From Sthenelais limicola (lineage: Eukaryota > Annelida > Polychaeta > Phyllodocida > Sigalionidae): a stretch of 64,000 bases of DNA. The DNA lies in the NCBI GenBank assembly GCA_942159475.1, contig OW804096.1, forward strand, positions 46,003,744 to 46,067,743, given 5' to 3'. This document shows, piece after piece, positions 49,401 to 57,746 of the stretch. Under the pieces are notes generated by a model, which did no database searches, had not been told where the DNA came from, and was given only the letters and a program-made list of their open reading frames with translations. Position 1 is the first letter of the stretch; each line of letters starts with the position of its first letter. A program made the position numbers and the translations under genes.

Positions 49401-52400
49401 GAATAGCCTTATGTTCTTTATATGTTGCCTCAGTTTAAGGAGCGTCATTTCAATATGTCCCCTTAATTTGATAATTCAATATATGGTTTGGTCCTCATTT
49501 TATCATTTTTGTTCGATTTATAAACCAGAAGTTCCTGCTCTTGATGTTCGCAGAAGTCATTATCTTCTTTGTAACCCTCTTAACTCAAATATTATGCAAT
49601 TTATTCGAGCAGCTAATTTTGCATCTCCATCATTCAATTGACTTTTACTAAGTACATTGACTCACTTAATATTTGCTTATAAGAATATAATTTTTCAATT
49701 TTTCTAAATTTCTCCATTTTGTCCCCACACCTGAACTCTGTCCCTAAACATAAGAATATCTCCTGACCTCACTGCATGAATTAATGTTGGCGTCCTCCGC
49801 TAGGAGTCTCTGCACCTCGTTGTAGTCGCCATGATCCGCTGCCCGCCTCAGCTCTAGATCAAAGTCACTGGATACCATTAGCAGACGTTGGATGTCCTGA
49901 AAACAAGAGCAACTTTTTTCTGTAACTTGTCTCATGCTGGTTCCCATCCGTTTTTTGTTTTTTTTACTCATCACTTTAATTAGTGTGGCATTTGTCTAAT
50001 TTAAGATAGATATAATGAAATGAAGACTCGTTATGTTCTAAGATTGCCCAAATCGAATATCAAGTATGGAGAGGTTGGTGAATGAAAACCAAAACCCGAA
50101 ATTGGAAAAAGCCAAATTGTTCATATATATTATAAATCTTGACGTAACGCCTTTATAAGTTCAGCAATCGTTAGCCCAGGACATTGACTTGGCATAATGT
50201 GTATATATTGGTATTTTCCCGAATAAATATTGGTAGTAGACTCAATACAATCACTAGGATATACGGATTCTTGTCAGAAGAACGTCGGTGGTGCAATTGG
50301 GATGATGTAGTAATCTAATAAATGCTTCCGTTGAACAAAGTAAAAAGTTTAAAAACGAAAAAAAGTAGGCCCTATATGGAATCAGCACTGTCTGGTGACA
50401 TTAGCGATTTATATTATGCTTCTGACTCATGATTAGTATGCAGCACAGTCGATTTTTCTATCTTTCGCGCAAGTTGTTTATTCAAATTTATTCTTGGCAA
50501 AACCTTGAGGTTGGGACTTGTCCTTATATTACTCTTAAGTCATGATTGTGTTGGAAGGTTGGATTGTTTTCTAGCCAATGTTAAGAATGGCCTGCTCGTA
50601 ATCTCATACGGTTACAAGAGTACTTTAGGGCATATCACAGTATTTCAGTCAACTATTAAGTATGTCTTACAATTTGTTTTTTCTGTTGTCCTTTGCCAGT
50701 TGCCAGTTTTTATATGAGAGAAATTTTACCCGTCTAGAGTTCACCGAGACTGATACGCGGTCATATCAGGTTCCATAAGCTGTAGATCCAGGAAAAAAAT
50801 GAAAGCATTTATAAAAATTGTATGATATGTCGATGCTCTCGGTGCAGTAGATATCTCTACTTGTCATCAAAATATATAGTGTGTTTCGTTCGAAAAAAAG
50901 TGTTCCGTTCTTAATGCGTTATACAAAAAACGATAATAACAAAATCAGGTATCAATGTATAATATTAGGTGATCAGCTGATGACTTACCATTTATAATCT
51001 ATAATGAAGATGGGTTTCCATGACTTAATCCATTATGGAAAGGTTATTATATCGATTAGCACCAAAAAATGTACTGCACGTCTCATGTATGTACAAACAT
51101 ACACACAATTCAGTAAATCTACTGTTACAATACTCTACCCCTTCACTCCCTTCCTCACTCTACTATGGGTCTTCATCGCATAAGTTGACATTTTCGTTCT
51201 CTTGCTACCTTTCCTCCAAAAGACTTTTAAACATGTGCACCATTTCCCATTTTAGAACACCCCCACCCCCATATCAAGTCCTCGATTTCTGCTAAAATTA
51301 TTTTACGGGGTTTTTTTTTCATATCATGCTGCAATTTTTTTACAAAAAGATTCACCGAACTTTTTCGGTATTGAATAAAGAACTTGTTGTATTGTGACTG
51401 TTACGAATATCCCTAGTTATCTCGTTTTAACTATTCAATGATTTTATATAATATCACCACGATGTGTTTTTCGGTGGGAGAACAAATTGCACAGGTAAAA
51501 CAAGTTAAATAATCTGGTAAATGTTCACAGGTATCCATATCATATATATTTCATTATCCACTGTATATTCCAAATATTGAAATTTCTTTGATATTAACTT
51601 CAAAACGATGCTGTTTAACCTGAAAGAAACGCGTCAAAAACTTATTTAAATTTGGTTTAAGTGTTACAATCTATAGTTCTCCTCTCACTCAGATACATAC
51701 ACACCTGCCATTCACTTTGATATTTAGTGAGGGGGAAAATAACGTTAGAAAGAGAGGGTTAGAGCCCGGTTAGAGAGGTGTTAAATGTGGGAGTATAATA
51801 ACCTACCTACCTGTTACATACATAAGCCTGGGACATTGAAGCGTGGATGATTGCCCACAAACACTGTTCAAGTTCGGCCCTGTGGGCTATGGCTTGTTCA
51901 AGTATGCCATTATATCTCAGGCTAAAACATAATCAAAGTTTGTTTGCTTTGCGATATACTTTTCTCTATTCTTCTTAAATAAATGTTGAAGTCGTACATG
52001 TATAGCCATTTTGAGGTTACATACATTCATATTTACGGCTTTCCGATTTTTGTGAGCTTCTATATATTCAAGCCTCACTACCTGTCTGTCCCTTGCATGT
52101 TTCTATTTCTGTCTTGCTATCATTTACTTTCCCGATATTCCGACCTCTATTTCCATTAATGTTTTTTCAATCGAACAGTTTCCTTAAACATTTTTCAAAT
52201 TTCCTAAAGGCTGTTTCTAGTATTGACCTCTCCATGTCCTTACGTATTCCCATATTTTACCTTTTTCGTTTTTAAGTTGATCCTTATGCCATACACCTAT
52301 ATATTTGATTTTAGTTGCTTTATTATTATTGTCAGGAATCGTGAGTAGAAACAAAGAGTGAGAGTTGGGTAACTAGGCCAAGAGAGATTACTTGGGCTTG

Positions 52401-55400
52401 TGAGGCTTAGAGGTAATGATAGCCAAAATTAAGTGAGCTGAGGGACCGATTTTCTATATTGAGTATTAGTCTTGTTTGTACCTGAAACAATTCAGCGACA
52501 TACGCTTTGTGGCTTGTGAAGGGAGTGGACTAATTTATGAGAAGTGGACTGGGGGTGGGGGTGGGGGGTGGGGGATTTGCGATTGTATATTGAAAACAAA
52601 GACGAGATGTTTGTTTGTTTGTTTTATTTTTGCGCAAATAATACTAAAGAAAGTGGGATGTGCAGCGTTCGTAAATCAAGGAAAACATTTGATAGAGGGG
52701 GAACAAATTGCGAATCATGTAACTTCAGTAAATAACTCTCAGTCTGTAAACAATCGTAATTCTGGAAGCAGAGAGGGACATTTGACGGGCGCGGGTCCTT
52801 ATCTTGAAGGTAAAGCAGCTTTAGTCGGTGTACATACAGCTTAGATCATATCTTTGATATCACTGATTGACAGGACAATCTGAGCCTCTCTATTGTGAAA
52901 AGGTTCGCAAGTGGAGGTTAAAATAGCATAGAAGCATACCAAACAGTATAATTATGACAATTTGGGGGATAATCTCTGGATTCATGTGCGTGTATATACT
53001 ATTTCCATGTTTATGATATTCCTATGCATTTGTAGATGATTCAAAATGGCCTTAACATTGATTTCCATTTCATCGCGTTTGTTTCCTTAATCATCTACCA
53101 TACACTGGTTGTATTGAATCAGGCATATAACAACTTTACAAGCCATGATATTTGCATTGCCTGTCTCAGCCTCAAGTATAAAAACCTGCCTTAAGATTAA
53201 AACGTCCGTATTGTTTCATATTTATTTCCCCCGTGAAAAGCTAGCTACCTTACCGACGCAGTTGATCCCTAGTCTCAAGCGCCTTTCTACATTAGCTGAC
53301 TTATTCAGTTACTAACTTTTGTCTTGCAGGAGAACCATTGTGAGTTGAGTCCCCGCTCAGCGGTAGTGGACGTAGACAGTGAAGATGAGTTGGCTGACGC
53401 TGAGTTCTCAGCTGGAAACAAGGACACCTTCATTCTAGAAGTAAGTTCATCTTCATCATTCGATATCATCATTTGATTTCAGCTTATTATTTCATGAACA
53501 TTCTTCGTAACAGTCTAGGCTCAGAGTTGAGGGAAAGCCTCTCGCTCAAAACTTAAGAATGTCATTATAATCGCATTAAGAAGAAATTAAGACTCCAGGG
53601 CCAGGAAAGCCATTGGTGTAGTAGACATTCAATCACTGACATGTCACTTGTTGGTATGTATTACCATGCTTATCTGATTGTGAGAGGTTGTCCAGTTTTG
53701 ATTAAAAACGAACATTAATACTTTTTGTTTATTCGGATAAATGGTTTGGATGAATAAAGTTTCATCTGGACAGTAGTTTACAAATAAATTTTATGAATTT
53801 CATAGGTGAAAATTGAACCAAACCCTTATATATTTGTATGAAATATCTAATCAAGACGTGCAATGAAATGAGTAAACGTAGTATTCCTATTTGCGGAGGC
53901 AGAGTTAAAAATGATGCGTTTGGTTTGCACCATGACAGATAGACGATGCTGAGGATGCTGCCGTGGTTCAGGTGTTGTTAGACCCGCCCGTACCTGATGG
54001 GTTTGAGGTGTGCAGTACAGAAACCATGCCAGGAGTGGGGCATCTCGCGTGTAACCTTCAGGTAATTAGCCTTGGGTTAAATATTATGTCAGTTATTGGA
54101 GCTTAGGGGTGAGGTGGGGGTGGAGGAGGAAGCGGGGAGTTGGGGGTGGAGGAGGATTACTATGGCTGGCCGATTTGGAATGCTGTTTTGTTTCAGATCT
54201 GCTGTGTCAGTTTCATTTGTGAATGTCGAGTAATTTCTAAATCTTGATTCTTAATGTCTAATGTCTGTAATGTCTATTATCCTAAGTATTATTGCAATAA
54301 AAAGTCTTATGTTTTCATTTAAACTTTTGCTCCTATGGCCCTCTAATGCAGAAATTCTCTTTTTACTCCAGATGTTCACAAGGGTGTGGAGAGGTTCGCT
54401 CCCTCAAGCCAATAACATTGCATTTGCGTCAATATTTGACTCAGTACTAAAGGTAGGATAACCAATCTTGATCTTGTCAGTTAATATTTGCAACGACTAA
54501 TACATGGTTATACGTGCTATGTAACTTTGCTGACTATAAATTATGATTGGATTAAATATGTTGGCAGAGATCATATATAAATGTTATAGTTACATTTTGA
54601 CTTTAATTAAATTGAATTTTATTCCCATATTAAATTCATATTGTGCAATAAATAACATCTCTCCTTTTTAATGATTACACAAGACATCAAACTCTGCTAC
54701 GTATTAACATTGCGATAAAATTCTGTGTGATCGTATTTCAGAGTTTATTTTTCAAACTGCGGACCATGACACCTTGCTGCTTATGCCACCTAGATTTTGA
54801 TGTAGAACTGCACGACGAGGATGATATCCAGGTAAGACGGCAGCCCTTCTCATCCCATTGCTTCAACGTCACTATAAAACTATTACTGCAGCACGTAGAA
54901 CATTAGTAAAATATTCATACCCTTGACCAGTCCTGAAGAAGGACCCTGTGGAGTCCGAAACTGTAGGCAGGAGGTGGAATAAAAACAAAGAATTGAATTT
55001 TCTTATGTTTGTTCATCACTCGAATCAACCCACGAATTCAACTATCAAATTATCTGGGCAGTTGTTAGTTCTCCTTTTAAAACATTAGTAAAATATGTAC
55101 ATTATATTCTAAATCAAAATGATGTAAACCCGGCGCCAGCTGTGTCCAGTATGTAATTAATCTGTACATACTAACTTAATTCCTTTCCCCCATACAGGAC
55201 TAGCTAGTTTTAAGGGCATGCTTGTGCCTGGATTAGCATTTCTTTATTCCTAATATTATTGTACTATTATTTGTGAACAGGTCTCAGTCACAGGTATATG
55301 TATGGGTGTGGGTGAACCACCATCTTTAACTAACGGTCTGGTGGACATCGCTCCTGATGCCAAAGATGAATTACACAAAAATAGTAAGTCCCATCTTATC

Positions 55401-57746
55401 TGTGCTGCCACTAAACACTCGTGGTCACTCTCGTCACTTCTTTGATGAATTCGTTTAGGCCACCACGAAAATATATTCAATTTATATCTGGATAATATAT
55501 ATTTAAATATAATTGTTCAAAACCTTTCTATCGTTCTTACCTAAGTAGTCTTGATTTATTTTTAGTATTAATCATATGCTTATACTAAAAAAAAAATTAT
55601 ATCGAGGGAATGTTAATCATTCATGTGGCTCTGTGTTCTAATCTTCGTTCTAACACCACGTTTGCCTCGTAGAAAATATTATTAATATATGATTGCTGAT
55701 AATAATTGTATATAATTTTCTTATTTCAGGGCACATGCTCGGTGATAACGATGAGCTCATGTTTACAATGGATGGTGTTATAGATGGATCTGTCTCGGCA
55801 CCCATCATGCCCGACACCACCTACCCCTCACTCATGCACCGCACTCCCTCTATCCCTCTCCGTAACCTAGCGCCAGAACGTAGGTTCAGGTACTATGTAA
55901 GTGTTGCTTTTCATGCCTTTCACCTTTGATCGATAGACTCCCTACAACTAACATTTCTCGCTCGTAAATGTATGTTCCATACCATATGCTTTAATTTGGG
56001 CCACTTTTTCTCTGGATGCAGATGATTTATCACCAGATATTTATGTATTGGGGTGGTGGACTTATAAATTCAAATTGATGTGTAAGGCAGAAACGCATAA
56101 ACCGTTAAAGAGAGAAAGTTCAACCCTGTTTCTTTGATTATATTTAGAGTTTGTACTCGACCTCTCGTATAAACTGAAGATATTCAAACTGAGTTCACTC
56201 ATTCTTTTGTGTAATATACTACATGTATATCTATGTTTACAGAGCGGACCCAAGGCTAAAGCTGGCTCCGTAGAGCTAACTCCACTCTCACGAATCCCTG
56301 GTGGAAGGATTGAGTATTACCTAGGTCATTTAAATTTCTTCATCATCAGAGAAACTACATCAGTCAGGGAGGTTTGTGACGAATTCTTTATCATATTTGT
56401 AACCTAACTGGTAATTCTTTCTCTAGCATAAAGAAATTATTTCCATTTAAATTGTAACCGCTTTTAAAAGCTGTCACGTATAACTTAGTACAGAAGTATA
56501 AAAAGTCCAAATAAAAAAGTGCAAAACTCCACCCCCCACTTCTCTTACTCAACACAAGTCATAGCAAAGTGAAATTGAAATTCAAACGGTTGGCAGATCC
56601 CCTCCCAACATCTTAGTACAGAAAAATTGACCAATTTAATATTAGAATTGAAATATTTATTTGTAATATCGCTCTCCAATGGATGTCGAAGATATGAATG
56701 TATATTGTTTTATTTACATTGAAATGTGTGTATTGCAAATAGTTGGTGAAATTCTACTTGAAACTTGAGACTTTTGTTAACACTTCATGAATTTGATTCA
56801 TCATTATGGTTGTTTTTCAGAGCGGCGGACTCAATGGATTCATGCATAGTTTTATAGCTGAGGTTATGGCTATATGCAGGGCCCATGTCTCATCTCTGGG
56901 CGGTAATGCTCTCGTAGCCTACCAACTCTCTGAATGTGTTCTAGATGACAACCTTCATAAAAACCAGGTACGGCGGTATAGAGAATCGTTAATAATTATC
57001 AAGCATGAAAGACAAATTGTACGAAAGTGATTAAGAAAGGTTGACTAGTCACCAAGACTACGGTGCTCGTTGCACAAGATCAAGTGGTAAAGAAAAAGTA
57101 TGAAATACAAAAGAAAATATAAAATACAAGGGAGACATATATCAAACCTTAGAAGTGTAGAAGTCTCCAGGGCAGGATATTTTGAATGAAACCTTTTTTA
57201 AAAAAACAAGGTGTATGCTCGATGTAGACATGTTTGCTTAACGTTAGTAAGGACCCCTGGAAGAACTATGGCTGCCATAGAAGGGGGCACCCATTTCCAG
57301 AGTAGATTATTGTTATTCGTTGAAAATTGTATTACCAAATAGATGTACTGGAAATAAACATTACGTATACATACATACAATACTTGTCGCTTTAAACTGA
57401 ATAATAAAAACTTCGAATAGATAGCAGTACTGATTATTACATTAGTTACGATTCGCCTGTTTCTTTTTTCCAGAGTCAATGCTTAGTGAATGTATGTGGG
57501 GATGTTGTCCAACTGACGTATGACATGGATGGTTCCAATGCGCTACAGACCCAGACGTCAGGCTCCTCATCAGGCGGCGGCCCCGTGGTGCCACAGAGTG
57601 TCTCCCCGCTCATCCAGGAAGCACGTGCTGGGCGGCGTGGTGGAGGCACTCCGCGCAGCAGTCCCAGAAACAGTCCCAAGTCTGACAGGGCCGCGCGAAG
57701 AACTGGCTTCATCACAACCACCTCTACAACTGCTCCTTGTTCATGA
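12211..57746 (+). CDS. C2CD5: C2CD5 (CDP138) orthologue, complete coding region in 31 exons
   Basis: Coding exons: 12211-12300, 12544-12630, 12754-12794, 13123-13253, 13391-13486, 13805-13960, 16377-16437, 18481-18606, 20592-21361, 21590-21637, 22598-22732, 23097-23207, 27006-27077, 29024-29118, 33455-33563, 35992-36106, 36358-36567, 36936-37037, 37567-37714, 38022-38150, 38368-38430, 39677-39775, 53330-53440, 53939-54061, 54372-54452, 54742-54831, 55281-55383, 55730-55896, 56243-56371, 56821-56967, 57474-57746. All junctions are GT/AG, phases agree, and the sum is 4218 nt (1405 aa). Vertebrate C2CD5 is about 1000 aa; the excess is mostly the linker. The family protein binds Ca2+ and phospholipid through its N-terminal C2 domain and acts downstream of Akt2 in GLUT4-vesicle and other exocytic fusion at the plasma membrane. 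A transcription start was not found. The first AATAAA I see after the stop is at 60162-60167. Confidence 0.93.
13805..18606 (+). CDS. C2CD5: C2CD5 exons 6-8: conserved region after the C2 domain
   Basis: Exon 6 encodes GFVEELVVNDDPEYQWID and RASNEARQ. Exon 7 (61 nt) encodes QRKIGLKVLEMGGNAVIG. Exon 8 encodes YRQCFDLEGESGVVVRGIGT, and all are near-identical to the vertebrate family. Residue 197, the reported mammalian Akt2 site (RxRxxS, from memory), is Thr here with Ile at -3 (ARQIHFTKLS), so that site is not preserved in form. Exon 8 ends in phase 2 and joins the Pro-rich exon as KD-FMFCP. Confidence 0.93.
14536..14587. repeat. GC-rich palindrome plus half-copy
   Basis: AGCGGGTAATACGGC and its complement are separated by one base (14536-14566). 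GCCGTATTACCCGC is repeated once more at 14571-14584. This is a likely centre or end of a palindromic transposon. Confidence 0.7.
15696..15762. repeat. Two tandem 31-bp units, each with a palindrome
   Basis: The unit is CTAGTCTGCGACTAGGGTTA plus GATATTCCAAC, at 15701-15731 and 15732-15762. The core CTAACCCTAGTC/GACTAGGGTTAG is self-complementary. Confidence 0.8.
16151..16308. mobile_element. Hairpin MITE
   Basis: Arms 16151-16217 and 16239-16308 are imperfect reverse complements, with an identical core GGGACGATCTGTGGTCCCAT that continues ATTTCCC. The loop is about 20 bp. There is no ORF and no clear TSD. Confidence 0.75.
16987..17306. repeat. 160-bp tandem duplication
   Basis: Copies 16987-17146 and 17147-17306 begin GGTTGAAAGTAAAA and end AATATAAATGATTC. 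They are almost identical, so the duplication is recent. Confidence 0.85.
17450..17768. repeat. Polypyrimidine minisatellite (ACCAACTTTCAACTTTTTTT unit)
   Basis: About a dozen copies of a 22-26-bp unit differ mainly in the length of the T run and the following base. The complementary strand is a purine-rich GTTGAAAGTTGG array. Confidence 0.9.
18607..20591. other. C2CD5 intron 8
   Basis: No gene recognised. A short (CTCCTTCTCC)n tract lies at about 19995-20035. The acceptor at 20590-20591 follows a T/C-rich tract. Confidence 0.5.
20592..21361 (+). CDS. C2CD5: C2CD5 exon 9: 770-nt Pro/Ser-rich linker exon
   Basis: About 257 residues, more than one quarter of which are Pro or Ser. It is read in phase 2 from exon 8 and leaves in phase 1. 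Features seen are many TPPSP/SPxP dipeptides (candidate proline-directed kinase or SH3/WW ligands), a poly-Pro run (PPPIAPPPPLLPLR) and a short repeated motif of the type GVIAPPIGVVAPP. Near the end is GRRSSESDIGTPPKG (Arg507-Arg508-Ser-Ser510), the first of four RR-x-S motifs in the linker. No folded domain is evident, so it should be disordered. The vertebrate linker at this place is much shorter. Confidence 0.88.
21590..23207 (+). CDS. C2CD5: C2CD5 exons 10-12: phase 1-1 cassette exons with GRRASF motifs
   Basis: Exon 10 (48 nt) encodes EDNDSALRGDGPLVRSG. Exon 11 (135 nt) ends with DGRRASFSDRLLAELP... and exon 12 (111 nt) contains NRGRRASFGDFLLSASPL. All have consensus AG acceptors and GT donors, lengths divisible by three and phase 1 at both ends, so each can be skipped without frame loss. 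Exons 11 and 12 share GRRASF-[S/G]D-x-LL, which suggests exon duplication followed by divergence. The RRAS serines are residues 562 and 597 in the full-length product. Their inclusion in mRNA is not proven. Confidence 0.78.
21638..22597. other. C2CD5 intron 10
   Basis: No feature recognised beyond AT-rich sequence. Confidence 0.4.
23208..27005. other. C2CD5 intron 12
   Basis: No exon recognised. An (AATTC)n tract at 23281-23308, followed by TTTTATTGC..., looks like the 3' tail of a short retroelement in reverse orientation. Short ORFs (for example 24740-25015) have no recognisable domain. Confidence 0.45.
27006..27077 (+). CDS. C2CD5: C2CD5 exon 13: 72-nt cassette exon with LRRASDSE
   Basis: Phase 1-1 exon after TCTCATGCAG. 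It encodes VFLQVPGEEYLRRASDSEV and HEHRL. Arg629-Arg630-Ala-Ser632 is the fourth RR-x-S motif, here followed by acidic residues. It occupies the same relative place as the vertebrate SRQSSSSDTD segment (from memory). Confidence 0.8.
   Translation, partial: SSYKSRERSIYAEPPTLKCMSIG
27078..29023. other. C2CD5 intron 13, with a candidate microexon
   Basis: Mostly featureless. 28641-28670 (30 nt) is bounded by CAATCAG and GTGAGA, is phase 1-1 and would add DEATRDRSQQ, so it is a candidate extra cassette exon. Confidence 0.35.
29024..29118 (+). CDS. C2CD5: C2CD5 exon 14: Ser/Gly linker
   Basis: Enters in phase 1 and leaves in phase 0. It encodes GSSLTGSSGSGSGGTKAPF and RPPLQQQSIDML, corresponding to the vertebrate GSGSAGKEGGPFKALLRQQTQ segment (from memory). 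This re-anchors the alignment after the variable cassette region. Confidence 0.85.
30321..30490 (+). mobile_element. tRNA-derived SINE-like element (tRNA-Leu-like head)
   Basis: Pol III A box TGCCGAGCGG (30325-30334) and a perfect B box GGTTCGAACC (30379-30388) are at tRNA spacing, and the head resembles tRNA-Leu/Ser. However, the acceptor, anticodon and T stems do not pair properly, so this is not a working tRNA. A C-rich body and AAAAAATGTTAACAAAAACC follow. The exact ends are unknown. Confidence 0.55.
31219..31355. repeat. 70-bp tandem duplication
   Basis: Two copies start TATGTATATCCTTGG (31219 and 31289). Each contains AAATGCTGTCCGTGTTT twice, so the unit is itself a small duplication. 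Confidence 0.85.
32402..32475. repeat. CT-rich simple repeat
   Basis: A (CT)n tract with TTCTCA interruptions. Confidence 0.85.
33455..39775 (+). CDS. C2CD5: C2CD5 exons 15-22: conserved central region
   Basis: Eight exons align to the vertebrate protein almost without gap. Landmarks are GFLVHIGGVVAARSVKLLDR, RDAWWTELRTEIRSHAR, GCHAVVGYSEQTTICEE, SATGTAAIV, then a cysteine cluster CSFSHIPYNESSLPYPVNL...CCLC. After these come KVPDMLFTTIEP, VVGKGCLIQARICR, LPFMEYELHCQLQNKLKVKG, MNALFGLKV and a helical MRKKIIEAVNRNRDLYQLYPP. This is the family's YbjQ-like repeat region; GCHAVVGY and MNALFG are typical of it. Exon 17 (210 nt) carries an extra segment of charged residues (DRSTFDREKDKERKLHVDV) that I do not recall in vertebrates. 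Confidence 0.92.
33564..35991. other. C2CD5 intron 15
   Basis: No feature recognised. Confidence 0.4.
36568..37566. other. C2CD5 introns 17 and 18 around exon 18
   Basis: Exon 18 is 36936-37037; the flanking introns show no other features. Confidence 0.4.
38986..39029. repeat. Short GC-rich tandem repeat in C2CD5 intron 21
   Basis: ACCGGGGCACCCTTCCCCAG plus CT occurs twice in direct succession. The rest of the intron holds a GC-rich in-frame block at 38809-38949 (possible alternative exon) and a 32-bp motif at 39063-39094 that also occurs in intron 7. Confidence 0.8.
39776..42025. other. C2CD5 intron 22, left part
   Basis: No exon or clear transposon seen. This intron runs from 39776 to 53329 and hosts the two ankyrin genes on the - strand. 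Confidence 0.4.
42026..42031 (-). terminator. Poly(A) signal for ankyrin gene B
   Basis: AATAAA on the - strand, about 120 bp downstream of the stop codon at 42153. Confidence 0.5.
42153..44540 (-). CDS. Ankyrin-repeat protein B, nested in C2CD5 intron 22
   Basis: Five exons on the - strand: 44540-44430 (ATG, 37 codons), 44101-44003 (99 nt), 43787-43689 (99 nt), 43263-43162 (102 nt) and 42860-42153 (stop). All are phase 0 with GT/AG sites, giving 372 aa. The middle exons are one ankyrin repeat each: NGMTPLHLACYHGNPSVATA, NGQTSLHLAASRGHIDVVKV, MSKMTALHLAARAGYASICE. The first exon encodes a degenerate capping repeat (CIQGDLDLVRELIKEGANIN). The last begins VGKPAEFYAS and continues as a long, low-complexity Ser/Thr/Asn/Glu-rich acidic tail. 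It ends in a basic segment (VVKKKKKGPHRSIFYKMIL...KPRWK). This is a protein-interaction scaffold of unknown function; I do not recognise a named orthologue. A strong donor at 45492-45491 may belong to a 5' UTR exon. Confidence 0.85.
44541..47166. other. Spacer between the two nested ankyrin genes
   Basis: It should hold the promoter and possible 5' UTR exon of ankyrin gene B (consensus donor GTAAGT on the - strand at 45492-45487). A G-run of 14 bases lies at 44868-44881. No other gene recognised. Confidence 0.4.
47167..47180 (-). terminator. Poly(A) signals for ankyrin gene A
   Basis: AATAAA occurs twice on the - strand (47172-47167 and 47180-47175), about 130 bp after the stop at 47309. Confidence 0.5.
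47309..49878 (-). CDS. Ankyrin-repeat protein A, nested in C2CD5 intron 22
   Basis: Five exons on the - strand: 49896-49768 (ATG at 49878, 37 codons after a short 5' UTR), 49236-49138 (99 nt), 48797-48699 (99 nt), 48238-48137 (102 nt) and 47758-47309 (stop). All are phase 0 with GT/AG sites, giving 286 aa. Repeats seen: LELRRAADHGDYNEVQRLLA (cap), HGVTALHLATASGHSHIVET, NGQTALHLAALRGDLTNVEL, FSQMTALHLAAKEGHDGVCR. The terminal exon starts IDKPAYFYAA, matching VGKPAEFYAS of paralogue B. It then diverges into a Ser/Lys/Pro-rich basic tail ending in KKSVKRVR, a possible nuclear or acidic-partner binding segment. The start was chosen because the length from this Met equals that of exon 1 in paralogue B. 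The acceptor at 49897 implies an upstream non-coding exon. Function unknown. Confidence 0.83.
49897..53329. other. C2CD5 intron 22, right part; upstream of ankyrin gene A
   Basis: It should hold the promoter and first exon of ankyrin gene A, not located. A G-rich tract (GGGGGTGGGGGTGGGGGGTG) at 52551-52573 could form a quadruplex. No other gene recognised. Confidence 0.4.
53330..57746 (+). CDS. C2CD5: C2CD5 exons 23-31: C-terminal region
   Basis: Nine exons. Landmarks in family order: acidic VDVDSEDELADAEF, KDTFILEIDDAEDA, PPVPDGFEVCSTETMPGVGH, MFTRVWRG, LFFKLRTMTPCCLCHLDFDV, VSVTGICMGVG, a variable stretch with TPSIPLRNLAPE, VELTPLSRIPGGRIEYYLGH, FFIIRETTSVRE, SGGLNGFMHSFIAEVMAICR, HVSSLGGNALVAY and the final CLVNVCGDVVQLTYD. 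These match vertebrate C2CD5 closely. The last exon then runs into a lineage-specific tail of about 65 residues rich in Gly, Ser, Arg and Pro (GGGTPRSSPRNSPKSDRAAR) before TGA at 57744-57746. Confidence 0.93.
54933..54961 (+). ncRNA. Hammerhead-ribozyme-like motif (probably a degenerate retroelement remnant)
   Basis: CTGAAGA, then a GGAC...GTCC stem, then GAAAC: the order of the hammerhead catalytic core (CUGANGA, stem II, GAAA). After it, CTG-TAGG-CAG could form a short stem III, but the base expected to be U at the cleavage side is G. It lies in C2CD5 intron 26 and is followed by GGAATAAAAACAAAG. Such motifs are frequent in Penelope-like elements. It is probably inactive. Confidence 0.35.
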
